Under the pieces are notes generated by a model. The model was not told the DNA's origin. It made no database searches and saw nothing but the letters and a program-made list of their open reading frames with translations. The position numbers and the translations under genes are program-made. Below, in pieces: positions 43,770 to 52,182 of a stretch of DNA of 64,000 bases. The first letter of the stretch is position 1. Every line of letters starts with the position of its first letter. Origin of the DNA: CAZBWS01 sp964495705 (lineage in GTDB: Bacteria; Pseudomonadota; Gammaproteobacteria; HTCC5015); contig CAZBWS010000007.1 of the NCBI GenBank assembly GCA_964495705.1, positions 4,412 to 68,411 of the forward strand, given 5' to 3'.

Positions 43770-44263
43770 TATCCCTGTTCCTGTATATTGTGTTGTGTAA
43801 TCAGCACCGTTGCATAAGCCGCTATACCTTCCTCACGTCCGGTAAAACCTAGCCACTCAGTGGTTGTTGCCTTAACGCTAACCTGTCCTTCGCTAACTCC
43901 TAAATCTTCAGCAATATTAGTTTTCATAAAACTAATGTACGGCGCCATCTTCGGCTGTTGGGCAACCACAGTCATATCCACATTATTGATACTGATATTC
44001 ATTTTATGCATCAACTTCATCACACGCCCCAGCAACACGCGGCTATCAGCGCCTTTGTATTTAGGGTCGCTGTCTGGGAAGAATTTACCGATATCACCCA
44101 GCGCCGTCGCCCCTAATAAGGCATCACATAGCGCATGTAAAAGAACATCTCCGTCTGAATGAGCCTGCAAGGATTTATCGTGGGGAATACGCGCACCGCC
44201 TATCATAATATGGTCGCCTTCACAGAATGCGTGAACGTCGTAACCTTGGCCTATTCTAATCAT
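43769..44263 (-). CDS. ispF: 2-C-methyl-D-erythritol 2,4-cyclodiphosphate synthase
   Basis: 164 aa, typical length. GQGYDVHAF (metal ligands Asp and His), DGDVLLHALCDALLGA, GDIGKFFPDSDPKYK and ATTTEWLGFTGREEGIAAYA are all conserved. It closes the cyclodiphosphate in the MEP isoprenoid pathway. It follows ispD by 3 bp and overlaps nagZ, within one transcript. Confidence 0.97.
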   Translation of the reverse strand: MIRIGQGYDVHAFCEGDHIMIGGARIPHDKSLQAHSDGDVLLHALCDALLGATALGDIGKFFPDSDPKYKGADSRVLLGRVMKLMHKMNISINNVDMTVVAQQPKMAPYISFMKTNIAEDLGVSEGQVSVKATTTEWLGFTGREEGIAAYATVLITQHNIQEQG

Positions 44264-44266
44264 TGT

Positions 44267-44977
44267 TTATATGCTCTTATTTATTTGTTGTGCTTGCAAA
44301 TATAGCTCTGCTAAGTGTAAATCTTCAGGTCGTGTGATCTTAATATTATCTTGACTGCCAGATACGAGTTTAACCTTGCCAGCCGCTGATTCAATTGCCA
44401 TCGCTTCATCAGTGATGGCTTCGCCCTGCTCGGCGGCACGACTATAGGCACTCAATAACTCCGCGAATGGAAATGCTTGGGGAGTCAGTGCATGCCAAAG
44501 GTTTTCCCGTTCAACCGTAGAGTCTACACAGCCCAGCTTATTTCCACGCTTCATGGTGTCTTTGACCTGAGCAGCGAGCAGGCCACCGTGGCCACAGCTT
44601 TCTAACACGTCGAGCATATTACATAGGTCGGCAGTACGCACACAGGGTCTAGCGGCATCATGTACAAATACCCAGTCTTGTGCAGCGGCCATGCCTTCAA
44701 TCGCTTTCAAACCATTCAGTACCGAATCGCTGCGCTGAGCACCACCGTCCACAATAATATATTTATCGTTAATGAGATTTAGTGTGGGCCAGTATGGGTC
44801 TTTGGGGTTGAGAGCTATAATTATTTTTTCAAAGGCAAGGCTGTTATCTAAGCGCTCTAGTGTTCGCTCGAGTATCGTTTTCCCCAGTAACGGGAGATAC
44901 TGTTTAGGGATTTTCGCTTGCATACGAGAACCGATGCCAGCAGCAGGCACGATAGCCCAGAGTTTTTTATTTTGCAT
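44267..44977 (-). CDS. ispD: 2-C-methyl-D-erythritol 4-phosphate cytidylyltransferase
   Basis: 236 aa. The nucleotidyltransferase motif AIVPAAGIGSRMQAKIPKQY, VDGGAQRSDSVLNGLKA, VFVHDAARPCV and ITDEAMAIE are as expected. It couples MEP to CTP. It lies between ftsB (26-bp gap) and ispF, the standard gammaproteobacterial order. Confidence 0.97.
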   Translation of the reverse strand: MQNKKLWAIVPAAGIGSRMQAKIPKQYLPLLGKTILERTLERLDNSLAFEKIIIALNPKDPYWPTLNLINDKYIIVDGGAQRSDSVLNGLKAIEGMAAAQDWVFVHDAARPCVRTADLCNMLDVLESCGHGGLLAAQVKDTMKRGNKLGCVDSTVERENLWHALTPQAFPFAELLSAYSRAAEQGEAITDEAMAIESAAGKVKLVSGSQDNIKITRPEDLHLAELYLQAQQINKSI

Positions 44978-45003
44978 TTAAAACCACTCCCCATGGCGCC
45001 GCA

Positions 45004-45306
45004 CTATTCAGGTACTTGTTCTGCCGGCTTAATAGCTTCGGTGATAATTTGATAAAAAACTTCGTTATCTTTAATCATACCGAGTTCATCCCGTGCATAT
45101 TCTTCAACCGCATCGAGACCTTTTTTTAAGTCTTCTACTTCTGCAGCCAAGCTACTATTGCGCGCTTGTAGCTCCGAATTTTCTTGCTTCTGTTTAGCCA
45201 ACTCGTCTTCAAGCTTCCAAACTTCTGGCAAGCTACCCTCGCCTACCCAGAGCTGATATTGCAAGCTCAGAAATAATAGCAACAGTATGGCGATAAGCAC
45301 TTTCAT
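45004..45306 (-). CDS. ftsB: Cell division protein FtsB
   Basis: 100 aa from ATG 45306; an in-frame TTG at 45333 is less plausible because it puts charged residues before the membrane anchor. One transmembrane helix (VLIAILLLLFLSLQYQLWVG), then a leucine-zipper coiled coil (LEDELAKQKQENSELQARNS...) and a C-terminal ARDELGMIKDNEVFYQII. FtsB joins FtsL and FtsQ in the divisome. The leader between eno and ftsB contains a hairpin and an ATGCGGATA copy. Confidence 0.93.
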   Translation of the reverse strand: MKVLIAILLLLFLSLQYQLWVGEGSLPEVWKLEDELAKQKQENSELQARNSSLAAEVEDLKKGLDAVEEYARDELGMIKDNEVFYQIITEAIKPAEQVPE

Positions 45307-45316
45307 TGTGAAAGCC

Positions 45317-45345
45317 GCTGGAGCACGGGCCAAGCCCGCTCCAGC
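45317..45345 (-). other. Stable hairpin in the eno-ftsB intergenic leader
   Basis: GCTGGAG...CTCCAGC (45317-45323 with 45339-45345) plus inner CGGG/CCCG form an 11-bp interrupted stem. No T-run follows in the minus direction, so it is not a standard terminator. It could stabilise the upstream eno message or tune ftsB translation, as ftsB ATG is only 10 bp downstream. Confidence 0.6.
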
Positions 45346-45349
45346 AGCC

Positions 45350-45358
45350 TATCCGCAT
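45350..45358 (-). repeat. ATGCGGATA motif copy
   Basis: Extended form directly after the eno stop codon (one shared base), beside the hairpin at 45317. Confidence 0.88.
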
Positions 45359-46638
45359 TAAAGTGTAATGTTAAATGCAGATTTACCCGCGTATACCGCC
45401 TTATCACCTAGACGCTCTTCAATACGCAATAGTTGGTTGTACTTAGCAATTCGGTCAGAACGCGACATAGAGCCCGTCTTAATCTGTCCTGCGCGGGTAG
45501 ATACTGATAGATCGGCAATAGAGACGTCTTCTGTCTCGCCAGAACGATGTGATACCACAGCGGTATAGTTGGCTTCGTGAGCCATCTTTATCGCGTTTAA
45601 GGTTTCAGTGATTGTGCCGATTTGGTTCACTTTAATCAGGATAGAATTGGCAATATTTTTTTCAATGCCTTCAGCCAAGATGCTCGTATTAGTAACAAAT
45701 AAATCATCTCCTACCAACTGAATCTTGCCGTCGATTTTATCGGTTAACTGCTTCCAGCCATCCCAGTCATTCTCGTCCATACCATCTTCGATTGAGATGA
45801 TGGGGTACTGATCAACCAAGCCCGCTAGATAGTCAACAAAACCTGCGGAGTCATACTCCTTACCTTCAGAGGCTAAATTGTATACGCCATTCTCGTAAAA
45901 CTCGGAGGAAGCCACGTCCAAGCCAAGGTAAATATCCTCGCCCAGCTTGTAGCCCGCCTGCTCTACCGCTTCTGCAATCACATCCAACGCTTCTTGGTTA
46001 GAGCCTAGGTTGGGGGCAAAGCCGCCCTCATCACCTACTGCTGTGCTGTAACCCTTCTTTGACAGTACAGACTTTAGTGTGTGGAAAATCTCAGCGCCAT
46101 AACGCAATGCTTCGCTGAAGCTGGGCGCGCCGACAGGTAGAATCATGAACTCTTGAATATCTACTGAGTTATCCGCGTGGGAGCCACCGTTGATGATATT
46201 CATCATCGGTACCGGCAGGGTAAATTCGCCATCGCCAAGATACTCGTACAATGGCTTGCGTGTTTCTAGGGCACCGGCCTGCACTGCCGCCATAGACGCT
46301 GCAAGAATGGCGTTGGCACCCAGCTTAGCCTTGTTGTGTGTGCCGTCCAGGTCAATCATCTTCTGATCAATGTCTGCTTGTGCGGTAATATCCATGCCCT
46401 TTAACGCATCATTGATCACAGTATTAACATTGTTAACCGCATTTAATACGCCTTTACCCAAGTAACGCGTCTTATCACCATCGCGTAACTCAACAGCCTC
46501 ACGTTCACCTGTTGATGCACCTGAGGGCACAGCCGCACGGCCAATCACGCCAGATGATAATTCAATTTCAGCTTCAACTGTTGGGTTGCCGCGTGAGTCG
46601 ATCACTTCGCGGCCTTTTACGCTAACAATAGTAGACAT
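45358..46638 (-). CDS. eno: Enolase
   Basis: 426 aa, full length. GREVIDSRGNPTVEAE, GGSHADNSVDIQEFMILPVG, the metal-binding ISIEDGMDENDWDGW, LVGDDLFVTN and the signature ILIKVNQIGTITETLNAI with SHRSGETED are present. It interconverts 2-phosphoglycerate and phosphoenolpyruvate. It lies downstream of kdsA across a 104-bp gap that contains a REP-like pair. Confidence 0.98.
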   Translation of the reverse strand: MSTIVSVKGREVIDSRGNPTVEAEIELSSGVIGRAAVPSGASTGEREAVELRDGDKTRYLGKGVLNAVNNVNTVINDALKGMDITAQADIDQKMIDLDGTHNKAKLGANAILAASMAAVQAGALETRKPLYEYLGDGEFTLPVPMMNIINGGSHADNSVDIQEFMILPVGAPSFSEALRYGAEIFHTLKSVLSKKGYSTAVGDEGGFAPNLGSNQEALDVIAEAVEQAGYKLGEDIYLGLDVASSEFYENGVYNLASEGKEYDSAGFVDYLAGLVDQYPIISIEDGMDENDWDGWKQLTDKIDGKIQLVGDDLFVTNTSILAEGIEKNIANSILIKVNQIGTITETLNAIKMAHEANYTAVVSHRSGETEDVSIADLSVSTRAGQIKTGSMSRSDRIAKYNQLLRIEERLGDKAVYAGKSAFNITL

Positions 46639-46669
46639 GTTAATACTCCAATTTAAATTTAATTACTTG

Positions 46670-46730
46670 GTAGGAGCCCTTTGCAAGGGCGATTCTAATT
46701 AAAAAATTCGCCGTTAAAAACGGCTCCTAC
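46670..46730. repeat. Inverted REP/BIME-like element pair
   Basis: Two facing copies of a GTAGGAGC-headed hairpin. Copy 1 (46670-46695, +) is GTAGGAGC followed by CCTTTGCAAGG and CGATT. Copy 2 (46730-46704, -) is GTAGGAGC followed by CGTTTTTAACG and GCGAATT. A 5' GTAG tetranucleotide plus a short palindrome is the REP architecture known in Pseudomonas and mobilised by REP-associated tyrosine transposases. It sits between kdsA and eno. I found no second copy elsewhere in the window. Confidence 0.7.
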
Positions 46731-46742
46731 AATTTATTTCTC

Positions 46743-47576
46743 TTACAAGTCCATCTCAGCAAAGGGTTGCTGTTTCACGGTGTCATCGATGACTTTTAGG
46801 GTGTGTAACAATGATTTCATCTTATCTAAGGGCCAGGCGTTAGGGCCGTCACTAAAGGCATTGTCAGGGTCAGGGTGGGTCTCCATAAACACACCAGAGA
46901 CACCCGCAGCCATTGCTGCACGAGCCAGCACAGGAACCATCTCGCGCTGCCCACCCGATGAGGCACCTTGCCCACCAGGCAACTGTACTGAATGCGTCGC
47001 ATCGAACACCACTGGGCAACCTGTCTCGCGCATCACCGCAAGGCCACGCATATCTGAGACTAGATTGTTATAACCAAAGGAAGTGCCACGGTCGCAGACC
47101 ATGATTTGATCGTTGCCAGCATCGCGCGCTTTTTCAACCACATGACGCATATCCCAGGGCGCCAAGAATTGGCCTTTTTTGATATTCACCGGTATACCCG
47201 CTTGGGCAACTCGGACAATATAATCGGTTTGACGACACAAAAATGCGGGGGTTTGCATAACATCAACCACGGAGGCCACTTCTTCGATCGGTGTGTATTC
47301 ATGCACATCTGTAATAATTGACACACCGACTTCTTGCTTCACTTTTTCTAAAATCGCTAAACCCTTTTCCAAACCAACACCACGAGGGCTATTGATGGAA
47401 GAGCGATTGGCCTTATCAAAGGAAGACTTATAGATAAAGGGAATCCCTAGCTCTGCCGTCATCGCCTTAAGCTCGGTAGCAGTGCGCAGGGCTAATTCTT
47501 CTGACTCAATCGCGCAGGGACCTGCAATCAGGAAAAAGGGCTTGTCTAAACCAACTTCAAAATCACAGAGCTTCAT
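46743..47576 (-). CDS. kdsA: 3-deoxy-D-manno-octulosonate 8-phosphate synthase
   Basis: 277 aa. FLIAGPCAIESEELALRTA, PFIYKSSFDKANRSS, ISIITDVHEYTPIEEVASV-like segment, NIKKGQFLAPWDMRHVVEK and FDATHSVQLPGGQG are the DAHP/KDO8P synthase motifs. It condenses phosphoenolpyruvate and arabinose-5-phosphate. PEP is supplied by the adjacent enolase. Follows pyrG by 8 bp. Confidence 0.97.
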   Translation of the reverse strand: MKLCDFEVGLDKPFFLIAGPCAIESEELALRTATELKAMTAELGIPFIYKSSFDKANRSSINSPRGVGLEKGLAILEKVKQEVGVSIITDVHEYTPIEEVASVVDVMQTPAFLCRQTDYIVRVAQAGIPVNIKKGQFLAPWDMRHVVEKARDAGNDQIMVCDRGTSFGYNNLVSDMRGLAVMRETGCPVVFDATHSVQLPGGQGASSGGQREMVPVLARAAMAAGVSGVFMETHPDPDNAFSDGPNAWPLDKMKSLLHTLKVIDDTVKQQPFAEMDL

Positions 47577-47584
47577 ATACCTAC

Positions 47585-49216
47585 CTATTTATTTTTATTT
47601 GAAAATTCAATGGCTGCATTAATAAAGCCAGTAAATAAAGGGTGTCCATCACGGGGAGTCGATGTGAATTCGGGGTGGAACTGCCCCGCCAAGAACCAAG
47701 GGTGATCAGGGTTTTCAACCATCTCTACCAAACTCTCGTCTGAAGACACGCCACCAAACACCATCCCCGCCTCTTCTAGTGGCTTGCGATAGTTGTTATT
47801 GAACTCATAGCGATGACGGTGGCGTTCAATGATGCGATCAGCACCATAAACGTCATGGGCCAAGGTGCCATCTTTTAATAGACAGGTTTGACCACCTAGG
47901 CGCATGGTTCCGCCTAGATCTGTTTCTTCATCGCGACGCTCTACACAGCCATCTTCATCATGCCACTCGGTTATTAAGCCAATGACGGGATGTTCAGTAT
48001 CTTTTTTGAACTCAGTGCTGTGTGCACCAGTAAGACCCGCTACATTGCGTGCATAATCAATCACGGCTACTTGCATACCCAAGCAGATACCTAGATAGGG
48101 CACTTTATTCTCACGGGCAAACTGCGCTGCAGCAATCTTACCTTCAACACCACGCTCGCCAAAGCCACCTGGGACCAAAATAGCATCCACTTTTTCAAGC
48201 GCCTCGAGACCGTCTTTTTCAAGTTGCTCAGAATCGATATAGGTCACATTGACCTTACTACGTGTTTGAATCCCCGCGTGAATTAATGACTCATTCACAG
48301 ATTTATAAGAATCGGGTAGCTCAACATATTTACCCACCATAGCGACATTGATTTCGCATTCAGGGTTTTGTACCGCTTCAACCACACGATCCCAATCACT
48401 AAGGTCAGAAGCACGTTCACCTAATTTTAGCTTTTCTGCAACCAAGTCACCTAGGCCTTGAGCATGTAATTTACGGGGGATTTCATAAATGCTCTTCACA
48501 TCCATAGCGGTGATGACCGCACGCTCTTCTACATTGGTGAATAAGGCGATCTTACGGCGCTCGTTATCCGGTAAAGGCTCTTGGGTACGGCATAATAGAA
48601 TGTCTGGCTGTATACCAATTGAGCGCAACTCCTTCACCGAGTGTTGCGTCGGCTTGGTCTTTAGCTCCCCTGCTGCGCCCAAATAAGGCACCAAGGTCAG
48701 GTGTAAATAGATCGCACGATCACGGCCTAGCTCCACACCTAGTTGACGTATAGCTTCCATGAACGGCAGTGACTCAATATCACCCACCGTGCCACCAATC
48801 TCAACCAGAGCCACATCCGCATCTCCAGCGCCTTCTAGGGCTAGGCGTTTAATCTCGTCCGTAATATGCGGAATAACCTGTACCGTGCCCCCAAGATAGT
48901 CGCCACGACGCTCTTTGGCTAAGACATTGGAATACACCCGTCCCGCAGTAAAGTTGTTACTTTGGCTGGTGCGCTGGCGAATAAAGCGCTCATAGTGACC
49001 AAGGTCCAGGTCAGTCTCTGCGCCGTCTTCGGTCACAAACACTTCACCGTGCTGAATCGGACTCATAGTACCAGGATCAACATTGATATAAGGGTCTAGT
49101 TTAAGCATAGCGACTTTAAGGCCGCGGGCTTCAAGAATAGTCGCAAGGGATGCTGCGGAGATGCCTTTCCCTAGGGAAGAAACAACACCACCGGTGATGA
49201 AAATAAAGCGGGTCAT
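47585..49216 (-). CDS. pyrG: CTP synthase
   Basis: 543 aa from ATG 49216 (MTRFIFITGGVVSSLGKGIS is the universal N-terminus); an in-frame ATG at 49288 adds 24 unlikely residues. The synthase domain (MLKLDPYINVDPGTMSPIQH, LGGTVQVIPHITDEIK) is followed by a class I glutaminase with YLGICLGMQVA (Cys) and FHPE (His-Glu). It makes CTP from UTP and glutamine. First gene of the pyrG-kdsA pair. Upstream 49217-49405 is A+T-rich leader DNA in which I could not fix promoter boxes. Confidence 0.97.
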   Translation of the reverse strand: MTRFIFITGGVVSSLGKGISAASLATILEARGLKVAMLKLDPYINVDPGTMSPIQHGEVFVTEDGAETDLDLGHYERFIRQRTSQSNNFTAGRVYSNVLAKERRGDYLGGTVQVIPHITDEIKRLALEGAGDADVALVEIGGTVGDIESLPFMEAIRQLGVELGRDRAIYLHLTLVPYLGAAGELKTKPTQHSVKELRSIGIQPDILLCRTQEPLPDNERRKIALFTNVEERAVITAMDVKSIYEIPRKLHAQGLGDLVAEKLKLGERASDLSDWDRVVEAVQNPECEINVAMVGKYVELPDSYKSVNESLIHAGIQTRSKVNVTYIDSEQLEKDGLEALEKVDAILVPGGFGERGVEGKIAAAQFARENKVPYLGICLGMQVAVIDYARNVAGLTGAHSTEFKKDTEHPVIGLITEWHDEDGCVERRDEETDLGGTMRLGGQTCLLKDGTLAHDVYGADRIIERHRHRYEFNNNYRKPLEEAGMVFGGVSSDESLVEMVENPDHPWFLAGQFHPEFTSTPRDGHPLFTGFINAAIEFSNKNK

Positions 49217-49405
49217 GGGCAATTGGGTACTCAAGTTAATTGGCAACTCAAGGAAGGCGATTGTACGGCAATGCAGCACACTAAACAATAAGTTATGCGC
49301 TGATTTTAGATAATTATAAGCCCTATAATATAGCTATTAATTCAATCAATTTTAAATACAAATAACTTTAACTAAGATCCGTAAGATATTGATATATAAA
49401 ACAAC

Positions 49406-50419
49406 TTAAGATTTTACCACCCCCCCTATACCAACTGCCTGCCTTAAACGCGTAATAAAAGGTTGTGCATAAGTCCTAGCCTTGGCCGCCCCTTCTTGTA
49501 GAGCCTGCTCCACTTCAGCAGGATTGGCTAATAACTCGTTATAACGCTCCCGCGGCTCAGCTAGAATATTATTAAGGTACTCAAATAGTTCCTGCTTCGC
49601 CTCACCCCATGCAATACCTTCCTGATAGCGTATCCGCATAGCCGCCACCTCTTCTGCTGTAGCAAAAGCTTTGTAGATCGCAAACACCGTACTCGTATCG
49701 GGGTCCTTTGGCTCACCAGGCTCTAAAGAATTAGTCACGATTTTCATGATTTGCTTACGGAATTTTTTCTCAGGCAAAAACAAGGGGATCGTATTGTTGT
49801 AGCTTTTACTCATTTTGCGGCCATCCAGGCCTTCGAGCACTGCAGCATCCTCACCAACCACTGCCTCGGGCAACACAAAGTGTTCCCCATATAGATGATT
49901 AAAACGTTGTGCCATATCCCTGGCCATTTCAATATGCTGGATCTGGTCCTTACCCACGGGGACTTTACTGGCATTGAACATCAACATATCCGCCGCCATC
50001 AAAATAGGATAGTTAAACAACCCCATCGTCACAGCCTTATCTGGATCACTGCCCTCCTCTATATTGGCATCGACAGAGGCCTTATAAGCATGGGCCCTAT
50101 TCAACAAGCCTTTGGAGGCCACACAGGAAAGCAACCAATTCAGCTCAGTGATTTCAGGCACGTCTGATTGGCGATAAAAAACCACATTTTGCGTATCAAG
50201 GCCCATCGCTAGCCAAGTAGCCGCCACTTCTAAACTAGATTGGCGTACGCGCTCTGGATCTTGGCACTTAATCAAGGCGTGGTAATCTGCCATAAACAAG
50301 TAAGAGTCGACCGCAGCATCCTTGCTGGCCTCTATCGCAGGGCGAATAGCGCCCACATAATTACCTAAATGAGGAGTGCCCGTTGTTGTAATGCCCGTTA
50401 AAACCGTCGGTTTAGCCAT
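49406..50419 (-). CDS. trpS: Tryptophanyl-tRNA synthetase
   Basis: 337 aa from ATG 50419; a GTG 9 bp upstream is a weaker choice. The class I signature PHLGNYVGAI (HIGH equivalent) and GRKMSKSYNNTIPL (KMSKS) are clear, with MAADMLMFNASKVPVGKDQI. It charges tRNA-Trp. It lacks a leader peptide or T-box in the 127 bp upstream. Contains ATGCGGATA at 49631, here read as M-R-I. Confidence 0.96.
   Translation of the reverse strand: MAKPTVLTGITTTGTPHLGNYVGAIRPAIEASKDAAVDSYLFMADYHALIKCQDPERVRQSSLEVAATWLAMGLDTQNVVFYRQSDVPEITELNWLLSCVASKGLLNRAHAYKASVDANIEEGSDPDKAVTMGLFNYPILMAADMLMFNASKVPVGKDQIQHIEMARDMAQRFNHLYGEHFVLPEAVVGEDAAVLEGLDGRKMSKSYNNTIPLFLPEKKFRKQIMKIVTNSLEPGEPKDPDTSTVFAIYKAFATAEEVAAMRIRYQEGIAWGEAKQELFEYLNNILAEPRERYNELLANPAEVEQALQEGAAKARTYAQPFITRLRQAVGIGGVVKS
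49631..49639 (-). repeat. ATGCGGATA motif copy
   Basis: In trpS; read as M-R-I. Confidence 0.85.
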
Positions 50420-50546
50420 AATTTCCACAATCTGATGAGGTCTATAAATTGCGCGCAGCTTAGCATTTTCGAGAAGTAAAAGTTAGCGCTGCGATTGAGT
50501 TATGACAACCAGCTTCGTTCAAGCTGACATTCAAACTAAGCGCGCT

Positions 50547-51011
50547 TTAAAACCTCAAAAGTTCAAATTGATACTCCGCTTTCTCAAAGATATCCTGTTG
50601 ACGAGGCACGTCCACTGTTGAAAGCTCTACACTATCGTGGAACAGCAGCAAGTCACCATTGTGTATTTTGAAATTCGTTGGGTTTATAGCCACCCGGCGA
50701 CCCAACGCCAAGTTATAGGGGCAGTATTCTCCAAATTTGGGAATATAAGCTGCAGGGCTTTGCTTGAACGTCTCTATTTGTGCTGCAGAGGTAAAATAGT
50801 AAATTTTAGTTTTGTACTTATAGCTGTACTCAGGGTTACCCCGCTCGGCACGATTGTGCTCAAAATAGGAGACGGGGCTATAACCCTGAATACCGATATT
50901 CTTAGGCAGCGACGAATCGTTAGATCGGTGTAGTAGCGAATTATTATAGCCACAGCCGACTAAAACCAGAGCAAGTCCAGTTGCAACTAGCCATTGAATT
51001 ACAGTTTTCAT
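50547..51011 (-). CDS. YHS-domain lipoprotein
   Basis: 154 aa. The lipobox LVLVGC places the lipidated Cys at residue 20. A YHS-type domain follows: GIQGYSPVSYFEHNRAERGN, YKYKTKIYYFTSAAQIETF, then AAYIPKFGEYCPYNLALGRR. YHS domains bind metal (often copper) or act as structural partners. Periplasmic face of a membrane is implied; the metal is not predictable from sequence. Confidence 0.85.
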   Translation of the reverse strand: MKTVIQWLVATGLALVLVGCGYNNSLLHRSNDSSLPKNIGIQGYSPVSYFEHNRAERGNPEYSYKYKTKIYYFTSAAQIETFKQSPAAYIPKFGEYCPYNLALGRRVAINPTNFKIHNGDLLLFHDSVELSTVDVPRQQDIFEKAEYQFELLRF

Positions 51012-51399
51012 GGTTACCCTTTTTATTCATTGTTCTGCCAATAGTCTGACAGAAGGCTTACAGCACAGCAATTTGGCACTTAACGGCCACAAAAATCTGT
51101 ACGCTTAAAAAACAAAACCAAGGTATTTATGGTTTCTATGTTGCCAAGGATAACATGAAAAACAGCGCAGTTTATATATGCACTTATTGGGTTTTCGGAA
51201 TTAAGCACAGGGTGAAATTTAATGCGGATGGGCTGAAAAAGTGGCGTGGGTCTTGTGCATTAATGGGCGCAGCTTTGTACTAAAGGTACAGCGCAACACC
51301 GTGGAGCGATTTTGCTCGCATTAGTTAGATGTAATATTATAGGAAACCAGTCATGTCTTATGTAAAGACCTTTCTATGCAACTGGCAATATTCAAACCG
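51012..51399. other. 388-bp intergenic region with a possible 42-codon ORF
   Basis: Between two minus-strand genes. On the plus strand ATG 51155 is preceded by AGGA at good spacing and opens 42 codons to TAA 51281 (MKNSAVYICTYWVFGIKHR...), unlike anything I know. A one-mismatch copy of the dispersed motif (ATGCGGATG) lies at 51222. No clear terminator or promoter is seen. The small ORF is unproven. Confidence 0.4.
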
Positions 51400-52179
51400 T
51401 TAAAAAACAAAAACTTCCAAAATGCCTACCAAATATAAGGCCAGGCCTAACCAAGCTCTTGGGTACTGTGGTTTGTCCAACAATTTAAGCAGTGCTGAAC
51501 CAAAAATTCCAAAGGCCACATAGGGCAAAAATATTTCAGCAGAGGTGAAATGCAGCAAGTCACCCGCAAAGTAGTAGAAGTAATAAGTGTTCAAGGTCGC
51601 GAGTGAAAAAATATTTGCTAGGGTTTCCAAGACCATGGCATCTATTGCGATCAATACACCCGAGAAAAATACGTTTTCAATCACCACCGAGCCGCGTTTG
51701 CGCAGTGCTTCATGAAAGCAATATAAATAGAAGCCATACATGGGCCACATAACCGCACCCACACCCGTTGTATAAGCCCCGTGCTCTGGCCAAATTTGAT
51801 ATTGCCATACTAGACGGCCCAGTAAAGACTCGCCCAAGCCGCCAATGAGGATCTCCCCCAGCGCACCGCCCATAAAGGTCGCGCCCATATACAGGGCAAG
51901 TCTATTCCACTGCGGTACTATCCATTGACGGGCGACTAAACAACCAAACAAATACAGCAAGGGGGTAAAGAACAGGAAAAAGCCCAGTGTAAATATGACT
52001 GCAGACTCTCCTTCAAAGGGGACACTGGTAATCTCATGGGGTTGAATCCAGAAGCCAATAACTAAGCGAGAGACGACAAAAATCAGGCCATACACAATAG
52101 GCAGAGCGAGCAACAAGCTAAGCCATGGGTTGCGGGCTTTCTTGCGGTTAAGGGTCTCAGAGAACAGTGCAGACGGCAT
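51400..52179 (-). CDS. Uncharacterised multi-pass membrane protein
   Basis: 259 aa with about seven hydrophobic helices (LLALPIVYGLIFVVSRLVIG, VIFTLGFFLFFTPLLYLFG, FMGGALGEILIGGLG, GVGAVMWPMYGFYLYCF, and three more). No family recognised. It begins 3 bp after the tilS stop, so it is co-transcribed with tilS. Confidence 0.75.
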   Translation of the reverse strand: MPSALFSETLNRKKARNPWLSLLLALPIVYGLIFVVSRLVIGFWIQPHEITSVPFEGESAVIFTLGFFLFFTPLLYLFGCLVARQWIVPQWNRLALYMGATFMGGALGEILIGGLGESLLGRLVWQYQIWPEHGAYTTGVGAVMWPMYGFYLYCFHEALRKRGSVVIENVFFSGVLIAIDAMVLETLANIFSLATLNTYYFYYFAGDLLHFTSAEIFLPYVAFGIFGSALLKLLDKPQYPRAWLGLALYLVGILEVFVF

Positions 52180-52182
52180 ATT

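Noticed and set aside
45317..45345. Terminator between eno and ftsB
   Set aside because: The stem is good but no T-run follows in the direction of transcription.
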